From: Cherax quadricarinatus
Taxonomy: Eukaryota; Arthropoda; Malacostraca; Decapoda; Parastacidae
DNA: 64,000 nucleotides
Assembly (NCBI RefSeq): GCF_038502225.1
Contig: NC_091293.1
Location: 15,811,865 to 15,875,864 of the forward strand
Direction of reading: 5' to 3'
Part shown: piece after piece, positions 23,161 to 35,000 of the stretch
Numbering within the stretch: position 1 is the stretch's first letter
Layout of the letters: every line of letters begins with the position of its first letter
The notes under the pieces: model-generated
What the model was told of the DNA's origin: nothing
The model's input: the letters and a program-made list of their open reading frames with translations, nothing else
Databases searched by the model: none
Translations under genes and position numbers: made by a program

Positions 23161-24219
23161 ACAGAGAAAAAAAGATAGGCCTAACTGGAGACAATAGCTT
23201 GTACTCCGAATCACAAAACTCCCAAATTACTGAAACTGAGTTCATCAGCTTCCAAATCCCGACTATGACACTGCTCGGATACCAGTCTGAGACTGATCTA
23301 GAGTTAAACTGTGAACCTTAGTCACATCGAGTGCCTCACAACACAACAAGATGTATGTCTCCTTTCACCAATGATAACATGCTCTGCCAAAACTGAGTCT
23401 GCATCACAAAACCATGGATAGGTAACGGAGAGCAGGGACAGACTAGATCCTGCTTCAACCGAGGCTGGAAGGCAAGAGATGCTGCCTCGCTATATTTTGG
23501 AAAGCAAGAGAGAGAAAATCGAGTCTGCAGGTAGGAGGTAAGATGTACTGAGGGCTAGACTGACATATTACCCAGCACGCACCGTACCAGAACCGGTCAA
23601 ATACCACACAAGCAAATCAGTAGCACAAGCAGCCAATAAAAAACTCGATTCTGCCAGAACGTGTAATGAGAGACCATCCTGTCTATTCAAGAAGCCAATC
23701 ATAAAAATAGATAATACTATGAGATATGAAGTTGTCGTTTTAACTATTACTGGAAATAACTATTGCAATATATTAAAAAATACACGAAATAATAATGCGC
23801 ATAAACAAATTTATGCCTATTTGAAATGAAGACATTACACTACTGATTTTAAAAACAAATGAAAGCAGACAGACAATTATTATATAGGCCACAAGGTGCA
23901 CAGAGGGAGAGGCAGGATCACCCACAAGCAAGTGATCATGGGCGCTGTGCTGGTGCCCGCTTCTCCATCTACAGACATAGCGATTAATCTCGTGGTATTA
24001 GGAAGACCATATAATTTGTTGCTCGTGTGTAGGGCCCACCAGGCCCGCCACCTCGTGAGCATTGATCCATCTGTTTGGTAAGAAACAACACACTATAAAG
24101 CTGCAAACTGTAAAAGAGTATAAATGATGCAGCAGTCTTCTGCTGCTCATGCCACAGCATCCGTCCATTAATTACCCGGGACAACAACGTGCCATGGCAG
24201 CAAACTGAATGTAGCGCCC
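23161..24219. other. about 1 kb with no recognised gene or repeat
   Basis: Mixed-composition sequence with only short open frames and no domain, tRNA fold or tandem repeat that I can support. Confidence 0.6.
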
Positions 24220-24497
24220 ATTTGATGGGAATGGGTGAACTTGGCTACAGGTGGGTGAACGTGGCTACAGGTGGGTGAACGTGGCTACAGGTGGGTGAAC
24301 GTGGCTATAGGTGGGTGAACGTGGCTGGCTACAGGTGGGTGAACGTGGCTACAGGTGGGTGAACGTGGCTATAGGTGGGTGAACGCGGATACAGGCGGGT
24401 GAACGTGGCTACAGGCGGGTGAACGTGGCTACAGGTGGGTGAACGTGGCTACAGGGGGGTGAACGTGGCTACAGGTGGGTGCAAGTTGCTGCAGGTG
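24220..24497. repeat. 20-bp minisatellite
   Basis: About 13 copies of gtggctacaggtgggtgaac with a few substitutions (gctatagg, gcgg) and one copy with an extra ggct. Edges decay into non-repeat sequence. Confidence 0.93.
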
Positions 24498-24576
24498 GTC
24501 ATTTAGTATGTAAAGGCGAACAATTTACGAATCTTTCGAACAATGACAAAGGAACATGGGAAGGGTAAAAACATGA

Positions 24577-24688
<112 letters not shown>

Positions 24689-24888
24689 TCGTGTAGACTG
24701 AAATCAGGGAGGACTGAAGAGAAAAAGGGAGATGGAGAGAAAGAAGGAGGGAGAAAAAAATTCAGGAAAGTAAGGAATGAGGTAAAAGAGGGAGGGAGGG
24801 TAAGGGAGTAGCTGGGGTAAGAGGAAGGAGGAGTTTATGGTGCAGAAGAAAAGGGAAGTTTACGACTTGTGAAGCCAAATGGAGGTGA

Positions 24889-26555
24889 GGGAAGGTGATG
24901 AAGGTGAGGGAGAGTGGTGAAGGTGAGGGAGAGTGATGAAAGTGAGGGAGAGTGGTGAAAGTAAGGGAGAGTGGTGAAGGTGAGGGAGAGTGATGAAAGT
25001 GAGGGAGAGTGATGAAAGTGAGGGAGAGTGGTGAAGGTGAAGGAGAGTGATGAAAGTGAGGGAGAGTGATGAAAGTGAGGGAGAGTGGTGAAGGTGAGGG
25101 AGAGTGATGAAAGTGAGGGAGAATGATGAAAGTGAGGGAGAGTGGTGAAAGTAAGGGAGAGTGGTGAAGGTGAGGGAGAGTGATGAAAGTGAGGGAGAGT
25201 GATGAAAGTGAGGGAGAGTGGTGAAGGTGAAGGAGAGTGATGAAGTGAGGAGAGTGGTGAAGGTGGGGAGAGTGATGAAGTGAGGAGATGATGAAAGTGA
25301 GGAGTGAGGTGAAGTGAGGGGGTAATGAAGGTGAGGAAGAGTGATGAAAGTGAGACAGGGTGATGAAAGTGAGGGAGAGTGATGAAAGTGAGACAGGGTG
25401 ATGAAAGTGAGGGAGAGTGATGAAGGTGAATGAGAGTGATGAAAGTGAGGGAGAGTGATGAAAGTGAGGGAGAGTGATGAAAGTGAGGAAGAATGATGAA
25501 AGTGAGGGTAATGAAGGTGAGGAAGAGTGATGAAAGTGAGACAGGGTGATGAAAGTGAGGGAGAGTGATAAGGTGAGGGAGAGTGATGAAGATGAAGGAA
25601 GGTGGTGAAGGTGAGGGAGAGTGATGAAGGTGAGGGAGGGTGATGAAGGTGAGGGAGGGTGAGGAAGGTGAGGGAGGGTGATGAAGGTGAGGGAGAGTGA
25701 TGAAGATGAGAGAAAGAGTGACGAAGGTGAGGGAGGGTGATGAAGGTGAGGGAGGGTGATGAAGGTGAGGGAGAGTGATGAAGATGAGAGAAAGAGTGAT
25801 GAAAGTGAGGGAGGGTGATGAAGGTGAGGGAGGGTGATGAAGGTGAGGGAGGGTGATGAAAGTGAGGGAAGGTGATGAAGGTGAGAAAGAGTGATGAAGG
25901 TGAGGGAGTGTGATGAAGGTGAGGGAGAGTGATGAAAGTGAGGGAGGGTGATGAAGGTGAGAAAGAGTGATGAAGGTGAGGGAGTGTGATGAAGGTGAGG
26001 GAGAATGATGAAGGTGAGGGAGTGTGACGAAGGTGAGGTAGGGTAAAGAAAGTGAGGGAGAGTGATGGTGAGGAAAGGTAATGAAGGTGAGGAAGGGTGA
26101 TGAAAGTGAGAGAGGATGATGAAGATGAGGGAGGGTGATAAGGTTGATGGAGAGTGACGAAGGTGAGGGAAGGTGATGAACGTGAGGGAGGGTGATGAAG
26201 GTGAGGGAGGGTGATGAAGGTGAAGGAGATTGATGAAGGTGAGGGAGGGTGACGAAGTTGAAGGAGGGTGTTGAAGGTGAAGGAGGGTGATGAAGGTGAG
26301 GGAGGGTGACGAAGGTGAAGGAGGGTGATGAAGGTGAAGGAGGGTGATGAAGGTGAGGGAGGGTGACGAAGGTGAGGGAGGGTGACGAAGGTGAAGGAGG
26401 GTGATGTAGGTGAAGGAGGGTGATGAAGATGAGGGAGAGTGACGAAGGAGAAGGAAGGTGATGAAGGTGAAGGAGGGTGATGAAGGTGAGGGAGGGTGAT
26501 GAAGGTGAGGGAGGGTGATGAAGGTGAGGGAGGGTGATGAAGGTGAGAGAGGGTC
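24889..26555. repeat. 19-bp purine-rich minisatellite
   Basis: About 88 units of gtgatgaaggtgagggagg and variants (aaagtgagggagagtg in the left half, aaggtgagggagggtg in the right). Two sub-families therefore occupy opposite halves. Around 25240-25330 the units are compressed by several deletions. Long open frames on the minus strand (a Ser/Pro/His-rich repeat) come only from base composition and period. Confidence 0.93.
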
Positions 26556-26635
26556 GTATATCCTGGGAGATATGTAGCTATCAATGTATACCGTCACCTG
26601 AAGAACACGACGTAGCTCCTAGCCCAGGGAGTCTC

Positions 26636-29600
26636 GTGATGATGAACATCACATACACAGTTTGAGAGATGATGATGAACATCACATACACAGTTTGAGA
26701 GGTGATGATGAACATCACATACACAGTTTGAGAGATGATGATGAACATCACATACACAGTTTGAGAGATGATGAACATCACATACACAGTTTGAGAGGTG
26801 ATGATGAACATCACATACACAGTTTGAGAGATGATGATGAACATCACATACACAGTTTGAGAGATGATGAACATCACATACACAGTTTGAGAGGTGATGA
26901 TGAACATCACATACACAGTTTGAGAGGTGATGATGAACATCATATACACAGTTTGAGAGGTGATGATGAACATTACATACACAGTTTGAGAGATGATGAT
27001 GAACATCACATACACAGTTTGAGAGGTGATGATGAACATCATATACACAGTTTGAGAGGTGATGATGAACATCACATACACAGTTTGAGAGATGATGAAC
27101 ATCACATACACAGTTTGAGAGATGATGATGAACATCACATACACAGTATGAAAGGTGATGATGAACATTACATACACAGTTTGAGAGATGATGAACATCA
27201 CATACACAGTTTGAGAGGTGATGATGAACATCACATACACAGTATGAAAGGTGATGATGAACATTACATACACAGTTTGAGAGATGATGATGAACATCAC
27301 ATACACAGTTTGAGAGATGATGATGAACATCACATACACAGTTTGAGAGGTGATGATGAACATCACATACACAGTTTGAGAGATGATGATGAACATCACA
27401 TACACAGTTTGAGAGGTGATGATGAACATCACATACACAGTTTGAGAGATGATGATGAACATCACATACACAGTTTGAGAGGTGATGATGAACATCACAT
27501 ACACAGTTTGAGAGATGATGATGAACATCACATACACAGTATGAGAGGTGATGATGAACATCACATGCACAGTTTGAGAGGTGATGATGAACATCACATG
27601 CACAGTTTGAGAGATGATGATGAACATCACATACACAGTATGAGAGGTGATGATGAACATCACATACACAGTTTGAGAGGTGATGATGAACATCACATAC
27701 ACAGTTTGAGAGGTGATGATGAACATTACATACACAGTTTGAGAGATGATGATGAATATCACATACACAGTTTGAGAGGTGATGATGAACATCACATACA
27801 CAGTTTGAGAGGTGATGATGAACATCACATACACAGTTTGAGAGATGATGATGAACATCACATACACAGTATGAGAGGTGATGATGAACATCACATACAC
27901 AGTATGAGAGGTGATGATGAACATCACATGCACAGTTTGAGAGATGATGATGAACATCACATGCACAGTTTGAGAGATGATGATGAACATCACATTCACA
28001 GTTTGAGAGGTGATGATGAACATCACATGCACAGTTTGAGAGATGATGAACATCACATGCACAGTATGAGAGGTGGTGATGAACATCACATACACAGTAT
28101 GAGAGGTGATGATGAACATCACATACACAGTATGAGAGGTGATGATGAACATCACATACACAGTATGAGAGGTAATGATGAACATCACATTCACAGTTTG
28201 AGAGGTGATTATGAACATCACATGCACAGTTTGAGAGGTGATGATGATCATCACATGCACAGTCTGTGAGATGATGAACATCACATGCACAGTATGAGAG
28301 GTGATGAACATCACATACACAGTATGACAGGTGATAATGAACATCACATACACAGTTTGAGAGGTGATGATGAACATCACATACACAGTTTGAGAGGTGA
28401 TGATGAACATCACATTCACAGTTTGAGAGGTGATGATGAACATCACATACACAGTATGAGAGGTGATGATGAACATCACATGCACAGTTTGAGAGGTGAT
28501 GATGAACATCACATTCACAGTTTGAGAGGTGATGATGAACATCACATACACAGTATGAGAGGTGATGATGTACATCACATACACAGTTTGAGAGGTGATG
28601 ATGAACATCACATACACAGTTTGAGAGATGATGATCAACATCACATACACAGTTTGAGAGGTGATGATGAACATCACATACACAGTATGAGAGGTGATGA
28701 TGAACATCACATACACAGTTTGAGAGGTGATGATGAACATCACATACACAGTATGAGAGGTGATGATGAACATCACATGCACAGTTTGAGAGGTGATGAA
28801 CATCACATGCACAGTCTGAGAGATGATGAACATCACATACACAGTTTGAGAGGTGATGATGAACATCACATACACAGTATGAGAGGTGATGATGTACATC
28901 ACATACACAGTTTGAGAGGTGATGATGAACATCACATACACAGTATGAGAGGTGATGATGAACATCACATACACAGTATGAGAGGTGATAATGAACATCA
29001 CATACACAGTTTGAGAGGTGATGATGTACATCACATACACAGTTTGAGAGGTGATGATGTACATCACATACACAGTTTGAGAGGTGATGATGAACATCAC
29101 ATACACAGTATGAGAGGTGATGATGTACATCACATTCACAGTTTGAGAGGTGATGATGAACATCACATACACAGTATGAGAGGTGATGATGAACATCACA
29201 TGCACAGTTTGAGAGGTGATGAACATCACATGCACAGTCTGAGAGATGATGAACATCACATTCACAGTATGAGAGGTGATGATGAACATCACATACACAG
29301 TATGAGAGGTGATGATGAAAATCACATACACAGTATGAGAGGTGATGATGAATATCAAATGCACAGTTTGAGAGGTGATGATGAACATCACATGCACAGT
29401 TTGAGAGGTGATGAACATCACATGTACAGTATGAGATGTGATGATGAATATCACATGCACAGTTTGAGAGGTGATGATGAACATCACATACACAGCATGA
29501 GAGGTGATGATGAACATCACATACACAGTATGAGAGGTGATGATGAACATCACATACACAGTATGAGAGGTGATGATGAACATCACATGCACAGTTTGAG

Positions 29601-29866
29601 AGATTATGAACATCACATACACAGCATGAGAGGTGATGATGAACATCACATACACAGTATGAGAGGTGATGATGAACATCACATACACAGCATGAGAGGT
29701 GATGATGAACATCACATACACAGCATGAGAGGTGATGATGAACATCACATACACAGTATGAGAGGTGATGATGAACATCACATGCACAGTATGAAAGGTG
29801 ATGATGAACATCACATACACAGTTTGAGAGGTGATGATGAACATCACATACACAGCATGAGAGGCA
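26636..29866. repeat. 33-bp minisatellite, open in one frame on both strands
   Basis: Roughly 98 tandem units that translate on the + strand as GDDEHHIHSLR (11 residues). The unit joins gatgatgaacatcacataca to cagtttgagaggt. A frequent 30-bp variant lacks one gat triplet. All length changes I see are multiples of three, so one frame persists through 3.2 kb, interrupted once by a substitution (ctgtgag instead of ctgagag, TGA at 28267-28269). The minus strand is open throughout (YVMFIITSQTV type repeat). There is no convincing start, splice site or flanking exon, so I annotate it as a satellite, not a gene. Sub-families shift along the array: tttgagag at left, tatgagag and catgagag at right. 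Confidence 0.93.
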
Positions 29867-30065
29867 GGACCTCAGGCCATGCGCCTCGCTTGGCTGAAAT
29901 TAATATCTCATCATAGTTGAGGTAGGTGCACCTGACTCAGTACTACTATCAAGCGTAAGTCCCTTACCTCTCTGACCATTCCCTAGTTCCTAGTACCCAA
30001 CAAACGGACCTGGACAGGCTGCAAGCCTGGTCCAGCAACTCTCTCCAAAATTCAAATTCAAATTT

Positions 30066-30452
30066 AAAGTCATGAAGTTTGGGGAAGGGCAAAGAAGACC
30101 ACAGACAGAGTACAGGCTACGGAGCCTAAGACTGCAATCTTCATTCAAGGAAAAGGATCTTGGGGTGATTGTAATAACGAGTACATCTCTTGAGGCGCAC
30201 ATCCTCCAAATAACTGCTGCAGCATACGGGCGATTAGAAAACCTAAGAATAGCGTTCCGACACGTCATTACGAAATTGTTCAAGACTCTGTATACAGTGT
30301 ACGTCAGAACAATACTGGAGTATGCAGCACCAGATCGAAACCCACACGTGATCAAGCACGCCAAGAAATTAGAGAAAGTGCAAAAGTTAGCAACAAGACT
30401 TGTCCTGGAGCTAAAGGGAATGTCCTGGAAAGGTCAGCGGAAATCGACCTGA
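30066..30452 (+). pseudogene. N3-1 reverse transcriptase C-terminal remnant
   Basis: Open from about 30072 to 30452 with SFKEKDLGVIVITSTSLEAH, AYGRLENLRIAF and TLYTVYVRTILEYAAP, matching the same region of N3-2 (TLYTVYVRPILEYAAP). These blocks follow the RT palm in CR1-type ORF2 proteins. The catalytic core is absent. The reading continues, shifted, on the far side of the RTE at 32510. Confidence 0.75.
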
Positions 30453-30500
30453 CGACACTGGAGGACAGAAGGTTACGGGGGACATGATGACAACATATAA

Positions 30501-32500
30501 TTTTTTTTTTTTTATTATCACATTGGCCGATTCCCACCAAGGCAGGGTGGCCCGAAAAAGAAAAACTTTCACCATCATTCACTCCATCACTGTCTTGCCA
30601 GAAGGGTGCTTTACACTACAGTTTTTAAACTGCAACATTAACACCCCTCCTTCAGAGTGCAGGCACTGTACTTCCCATCTCCAGGACTCAAGTCCGGCCT
30701 GCCGGTTTCCCTGAACCCCTTCATAAATGTTACTTTGCTCACACTCCAACAGCACGTCAAGTATTAAAAACCATTCGTCTCCATTCACTCCTATCAAACA
30801 CGCTCACGCATGCCTGCTGGAAGTCCAAGCCCCTCGCACACAAAACCTCCTTTACCCCCTCTCTCCAACCTTTCCTAGGCCGACCCCTACCCCGCCTTCC
30901 TTCCACTACAGACTGATACACTCTTGAAGTCATTCTGTTTCGCTCCATTCTCTCTACATGTCCGAACCACCTCAACAACCCTTCCTCAGCCCTCTGGACA
31001 ACAGTTTTGGTAATCCCGCACCTCCTCCTAACTTCCAAACTACGAATTCTCTGCATTATATTCACACCACACATTGCCCTCAGACATGACATCTCAACTG
31101 CCTCCAGCCTTCTCCTCGTTGCAACATTCATCACCCATGCCTCACACCCATATAAGAGCGTTGGTAAAACTATACTCTCATACATTCCCCTCTTTGCCTC
31201 CAAGGACAAAGTTCTTTGTCTCCACAGACTCCTAAGTGCACCACTCACTCTTTTCCCCTCATCAATTCTATGATTCACCTCATCTTTCATAGACCCATCC
31301 GCTGACACGTCCACTCCCAAATATCTGAATACATTCACCTCCTCCATACTCTCTCCCTCCAATCTGATATTCAATCTTTCATCACCTAATCTTTTTGTTA
31401 TCCTCATAACCTTACTCTTTCCTGTATTCACCTTTAATTTTCTTCTTTTGCACGCCCTACCAAATTCATCCACCAATCTCTGCAACTTCTCTTCAGAATC
31501 TCCCAAGAGCACAGTGTCATCAGCAAAGAGCAGCTGTGACAACTCCCACTTTGTGTGTGATTCTTTATCTTTTAACTCCACGCCTCTTGCCAAGACCCTC
31601 GCATTTACTTCTCTTACAACCCCATCTATAAATATATTAAACAACCACGGTGACATCACACATCCTTGTCTAAGGCCTACTTTTACTTGGAAAAAATTTC
31701 CCTCTTTCCTACATACTCTAACTTGAGCCTCACTATCCTCGTAAAAACTCTTCACTGCTTTCAGTAACCTACCTCCTACACCATACACTTGCAACATCTG
31801 CCACATTGCCCCCCTATCCACCCTGTCATACACCTTTTCCAAATCCATAAATGCCACAAAGACCTCTTTAGCCTTATCTAAATACTGTTCACTTATATGT
31901 TTCACTGTAAACACCTGGTCTACACACCCCCTACCTTTCCTAAAGCCTCCTTGTTCATCTGCTATCCTATTCTCCGTCTTACTCTTAATTTTTTCAATAA
32001 TAACTCTACCATACACTTTACCAGGTATACTCAGCAGACTTATCCCCCTATAATTTTTGCACTCTCTTTTGTCCCCTTTGCCTTTATACAAAGGAACTAT
32101 GCATGCTCTCTGCCAATCCCTAGGTACCTTACCCTCTTCCATACATTTATTAAATAATTGCACCAACCACTCCAAAACTATATCCCCACCTGCTTTTAAC
32201 ATTTCTATCTTTATCCCATCAATCCCGGCTGCCTTACCCCCTTTCATTTTACCTACTGCCTCACGAACTTCCCCCACACTCACAACTGGCTCTTCCTCAC
32301 TCCTACAAGATGTTATTCCTCCTTGTCCTATACACGAAATCACAGCTTCCCTATCTTCATCAACATTTAACAATTCCTCAAAATATTCCCTCCATCTTCC
32401 CAATACCTCTAACTCTCCATTTAATAACTCTCCTCTCCTATTTTTAACTGACAAATCCATTTGTTCTCTAGGCTTTCTTAACTTGTTAATCTCACTCCAA
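30501..32500 (-). mobile_element. 5'-truncated RTE-clade retrotransposon inside N3-1
   Basis: A 2.0-kb insertion flanked by the 9-bp duplication aacatataa (30492-30500, 32501-32509). On the minus strand it starts within the RT-containing ORF, keeps that ORF open to its stop, has a 250-bp 3' UTR (with gggccaccctgccttggtgg), and ends in A13. Truncated 5' end, oligo-A tail and target duplication are hallmarks of target-primed reverse transcription. The uninterrupted frame suggests a fairly recent insertion. Confidence 0.9.
30757..32500 (-). pseudogene. RTE reverse transcriptase (N-terminally truncated)
   Basis: About 580 residues, open from the truncation point to the stop. Blocks in order: GGKAAGIDGIKIEMLK, YKGKGDKRECKNYRGISLLS, GGFRKGRGCVDQVF, VAFMDLEKVYDRVDR (motif A), VGLRQGCVMSPWLFNIF, LLFADDTVLLGDSEEKLQ (motif C) and LKVNTGKSKVMR. 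The distal region has VFRYLGVDVSADGS, LLYGCEAWVM and GLLRWFGHVERMERNRM, typical of RTE. The endonuclease domain is missing because of 5' truncation. Upstream codons of this frame (32501-32574) belong to N3-1 in antisense and are not part of the protein. Confidence 0.9.
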
Positions 32501-33583
32501 AACATATAAAATACTGCGAGAAATAGATAAGGTGGACAAAGACAGGATGTTCCAGAGATGGGACAGAGATACAAGGCGTCGCAATTGGAAGCTGAAGACT
32601 CGGATGAGTCAGAGGGATGTTAGGAAGTATTTACTTAGCCATAGAGTTGTCAAGAAGTGAAATAGTCCGGAGTGTGACGTAGTGGAGGCAGGAATCATAT
32701 ATAGTTTTAAGAAGAGGTATGATAAAGCTCATGGAGCAGGGAGAGAGAGTACCTAATTGCGACCAGAGAAGAGACAGGGGTCATGAGCTATGTCTCGACC
32801 CCTGCAACCAAAACTAGGTGAGTACACACACTCACAAAAAAAAAAAAATAAGGAGATTAGTCGAAGAGCCTGAAACGAGTATGCACAGATCAGGAGGGAG
32901 GCCCAACGACAGTACGAAAACAACATAACATCGAAAATCAAGTCTGACTCGAAACTGCTGTATAGCCACATTTGGAAGAAGACAACAGTCAAAGACCAGG
33001 TGATCAGGCTGACGAAAGAAAGTGGGGAACTCACAAGAAACAATAAAAAATCTCAAGAAACGATCCTTGAATCTCAACACAAGATTCAAGGAAGCATTCA
33101 CAGAAGAGATAGGAAGGGCTCTGGGAAGACAGCACAGAGAACACTAACAGGGAATGTACCAACAAGTGTTGGATGACATACACACAACTGAGTAGGAGGT
33201 GCAGAAGCTGCTAAGTGACCTTGACACCTCAAAGGCGATTGGGCCAGACATCTTCCCGTGGGTCCTTAGAGAAGGAGCAGAGATGCTGTGTTCCACTTAC
33301 CACAATCTTCAACACATCCCTTGCAACTGGGCAACTACCTGAGGTATGGAAGACGGCAATGTATTTCTCATTTTTAAGAAAGGAGACAGAAACGAGGCAC
33401 TAAACTATAGAACAATGTCACTGACGTGTATAGTATGCAAAGCCATGTAGAAGATTATCAGGAGGAGAGTGGTGGAGTACCTGGAATGGAACAAGACAAT
33501 AAACGGCAACCAACACGGATTAATGGAAGGCAAATCCTGTGTCACAAACTTTCTGGTATTTTATGACAAAGTAACAGAATTAA

Positions 33584-33730
33584 CTCAAGAAATCGTAATG
33601 ACACGATTGCAAACAAACCATACCCCCGGCCGGGACTGAACCCGCGGTCATAGAGTCTCAAAACTCCAGCCCGTCGCTGGAGTTTTGAGACTCTATGACC
33701 GCGGGTTCAATCCCGGCCGGGGGTATGGTT
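33584..33730 (-). mobile_element. short SINE fragment with inverted duplication (foldback)
   Basis: Flanked by the 12-bp target duplication taacagaattaa (33572-33583, 33731-33742). The insert has a head of about 30 bp that contains the small hairpin aatcgtaatgacacgatt, then a 55-bp sequence, 7 bp (cccgtcg), and the same 55 bp inverted with one mismatch. The right arm contains the B-box-like gcgggttcaatcccgg. A head-to-head duplication inside a single target duplication fits twin priming during SINE insertion. Confidence 0.8.
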
Positions 33731-33731
33731 T
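33615..33731. repeat. 55-bp near-perfect inverted repeat, 7-bp loop
   Basis: Left arm 33615-33669, loop 33670-33676, right arm 33677-33731. The single difference is gggactgaac against gggattgaac. As RNA or single-stranded DNA this would fold into a stable hairpin. Confidence 0.95.
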
Positions 33732-34674
33732 AACAGAATTAAGACACGAGAGAGAGGGGTGGGTTGATTGCATTTTCCAGGACTGCAGGAAGGCCTTCAA
33801 CAGAGTTCCTCACAAGAGATTAGTGCAGAAGCTGGAGGATCAGGCGCATATAACAGGAAAGGCACTGCAATGGATCAGAGAATACCTGACAGGGAGGCAA
33901 CGAGTCATGGAACGTGATGAGGTATCACAGTGGGCGCCTGCGACGAACGGGGTCCCACAGGGGTCAGTCCTAGGACCAGTGCTGTTTTTTGGTATATGTG
34001 AATAACATGATGGAAGGGATAGACTCAGAAGTGTCCCTGTTCGCAGATGATGTGAAGTTAATGAGGAGAATTAAATCCAATGAGGATCAGGCAGGACAAC
34101 AAAGAGACTTGGACAGGCTGGACACGTGGTCCAGCAACTGGTTTCTCGAATTTAACCCTGCCAAATGCAAACTCATGAAGATTGGGGAAGGGCAAAGAAG
34201 ACTGCAGACAGAGTGTAGGCTAGGTGGACAAAGACTGCAAACCTCACTCAAGGAGAAAGATCTAGGGGTGACCATAACACCGAGCATGTCGCTGGAGGCA
34301 CATATCAACCAGATAACTGCTGAAGCATATGGGCGCCTGGCAAACCTGAGAATAGCATTCCAATACCTTAGTAAGGAATCGTTCAAGACACTGTACACTG
34401 TGTACGTCAGGCCCATACTGGAGTATGCAGCACCAGTCTGGAACCCACACCTGGTCAAGCAAGTCAAGAAATTTGAGAAAGTATAAAGGTTTGCAACAAG
34501 GCTAGTTCCAGAGCTCAGGGGAATGTCCTATGAAGAAAGGTTGAGGGAAATCGGACTGAAGACACTGGAGGACAGGAGGATCAGGGGAGACATGATAGTG
34601 ACATACAAAATACTGCATGGAATAGACAAGGTAGACAGAGACAGGATGTTCCAGAGAGGGGACACAGAAACAAG

Positions 34675-35000
34675 AGTTTAACAAGATTATTTGGTAGGCT
34701 GTTACAGAGCGGGTGGTTCATTGTTAAACTTCTTCTTCGGAGGCTTCTTACTTTATTATTAAGTCGTGGTGGGTACACAGGCTTGTGTGTTGTGCCCATG
34801 GCCCGGGACGGCCATCCCACAAGAGAGGGCACTTCTTGACTGAGTGAAGAGTGACGCCAGAGTGAGAGCGTGCAAGGGCAGACAGGCTGGTATGCCCACC
34901 GAAAGGCCTGGCTACAGAGGCAACACTTGAGTGGCGCAAAATATGAACTAAGCTGGCAGACAGCATGGGCTGTCTGTGCAGACAGTACAGGCTGTCTACA
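34675..35000 (-). repeat. LTR of copy B (3' LTR on minus strand)
   Basis: Aligns with 36888-37208 and with both LTRs of copy A. Ends in gctgtctaca, like the others. Confidence 0.83.

Larger units (their letters stand above)
29998..32835 (+). mobile_element. 3' fragment of N3 retrotransposon (copy N3-1), split by RTE
   Basis: The pieces 29998-30500 and 32501-32835 are continuous when the RTE insertion is removed and match 34105-34674 plus the 43055-43262 3' end of copy N3-2. The coding part starts in the RT thumb region (LDRLQAWSSNS-like) and goes through EKDLGVIVITS and YTVYVRTILEYAAP to the C-terminal domain. The 3' end has ggtatgataaagctcatgga and gcaaccaaaactaggtgagt. It is 5'-truncated and degenerate. 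Confidence 0.82.
32880..34680 (+). pseudogene. N3-2 reverse transcriptase remnant
   Basis: Frame-broken CR1-type RT. Visible blocks: a pre-RT basic region (SKIKSDSKLLYSHIWKKT); SLATGQLPEVWKTAM; DCRKAFNRVPHKRLVQKL (motif A zone, with Cys where the group has Ser); TNGVPQGSVLGPVLF (33945-33985); SLFADDVKLMRRI (motif C); NPAKCKLMKIGEG; KEKDLGVTITPSMSL; and YVRPILEYAAPVWNPH. An extra T in the run at about 33985-33991 shifts the frame between PQG and FADD, the SINE interrupts the frame upstream, and a TAA ends the frame at 34484-34486 (reading continues to about 34674). Dead copy. Confidence 0.85.

Noticed and set aside
24762..26597. A 611-codon minus-strand Ser/Pro/His repeat frame
   Set aside because: Pure translation of the 19-bp purine array; no start context, domain or conservation evidence.
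32501..32574. N-terminal extension of the RTE protein
   Set aside because: These codons are outside the 9-bp target duplication and are antisense N3 sequence.
33677..33731. A tRNA gene
   Set aside because: Only a B-box-like half is present (ggttcaatcccgg), there is no full cloverleaf, and it lies in an inverted SINE fragment with target duplications.
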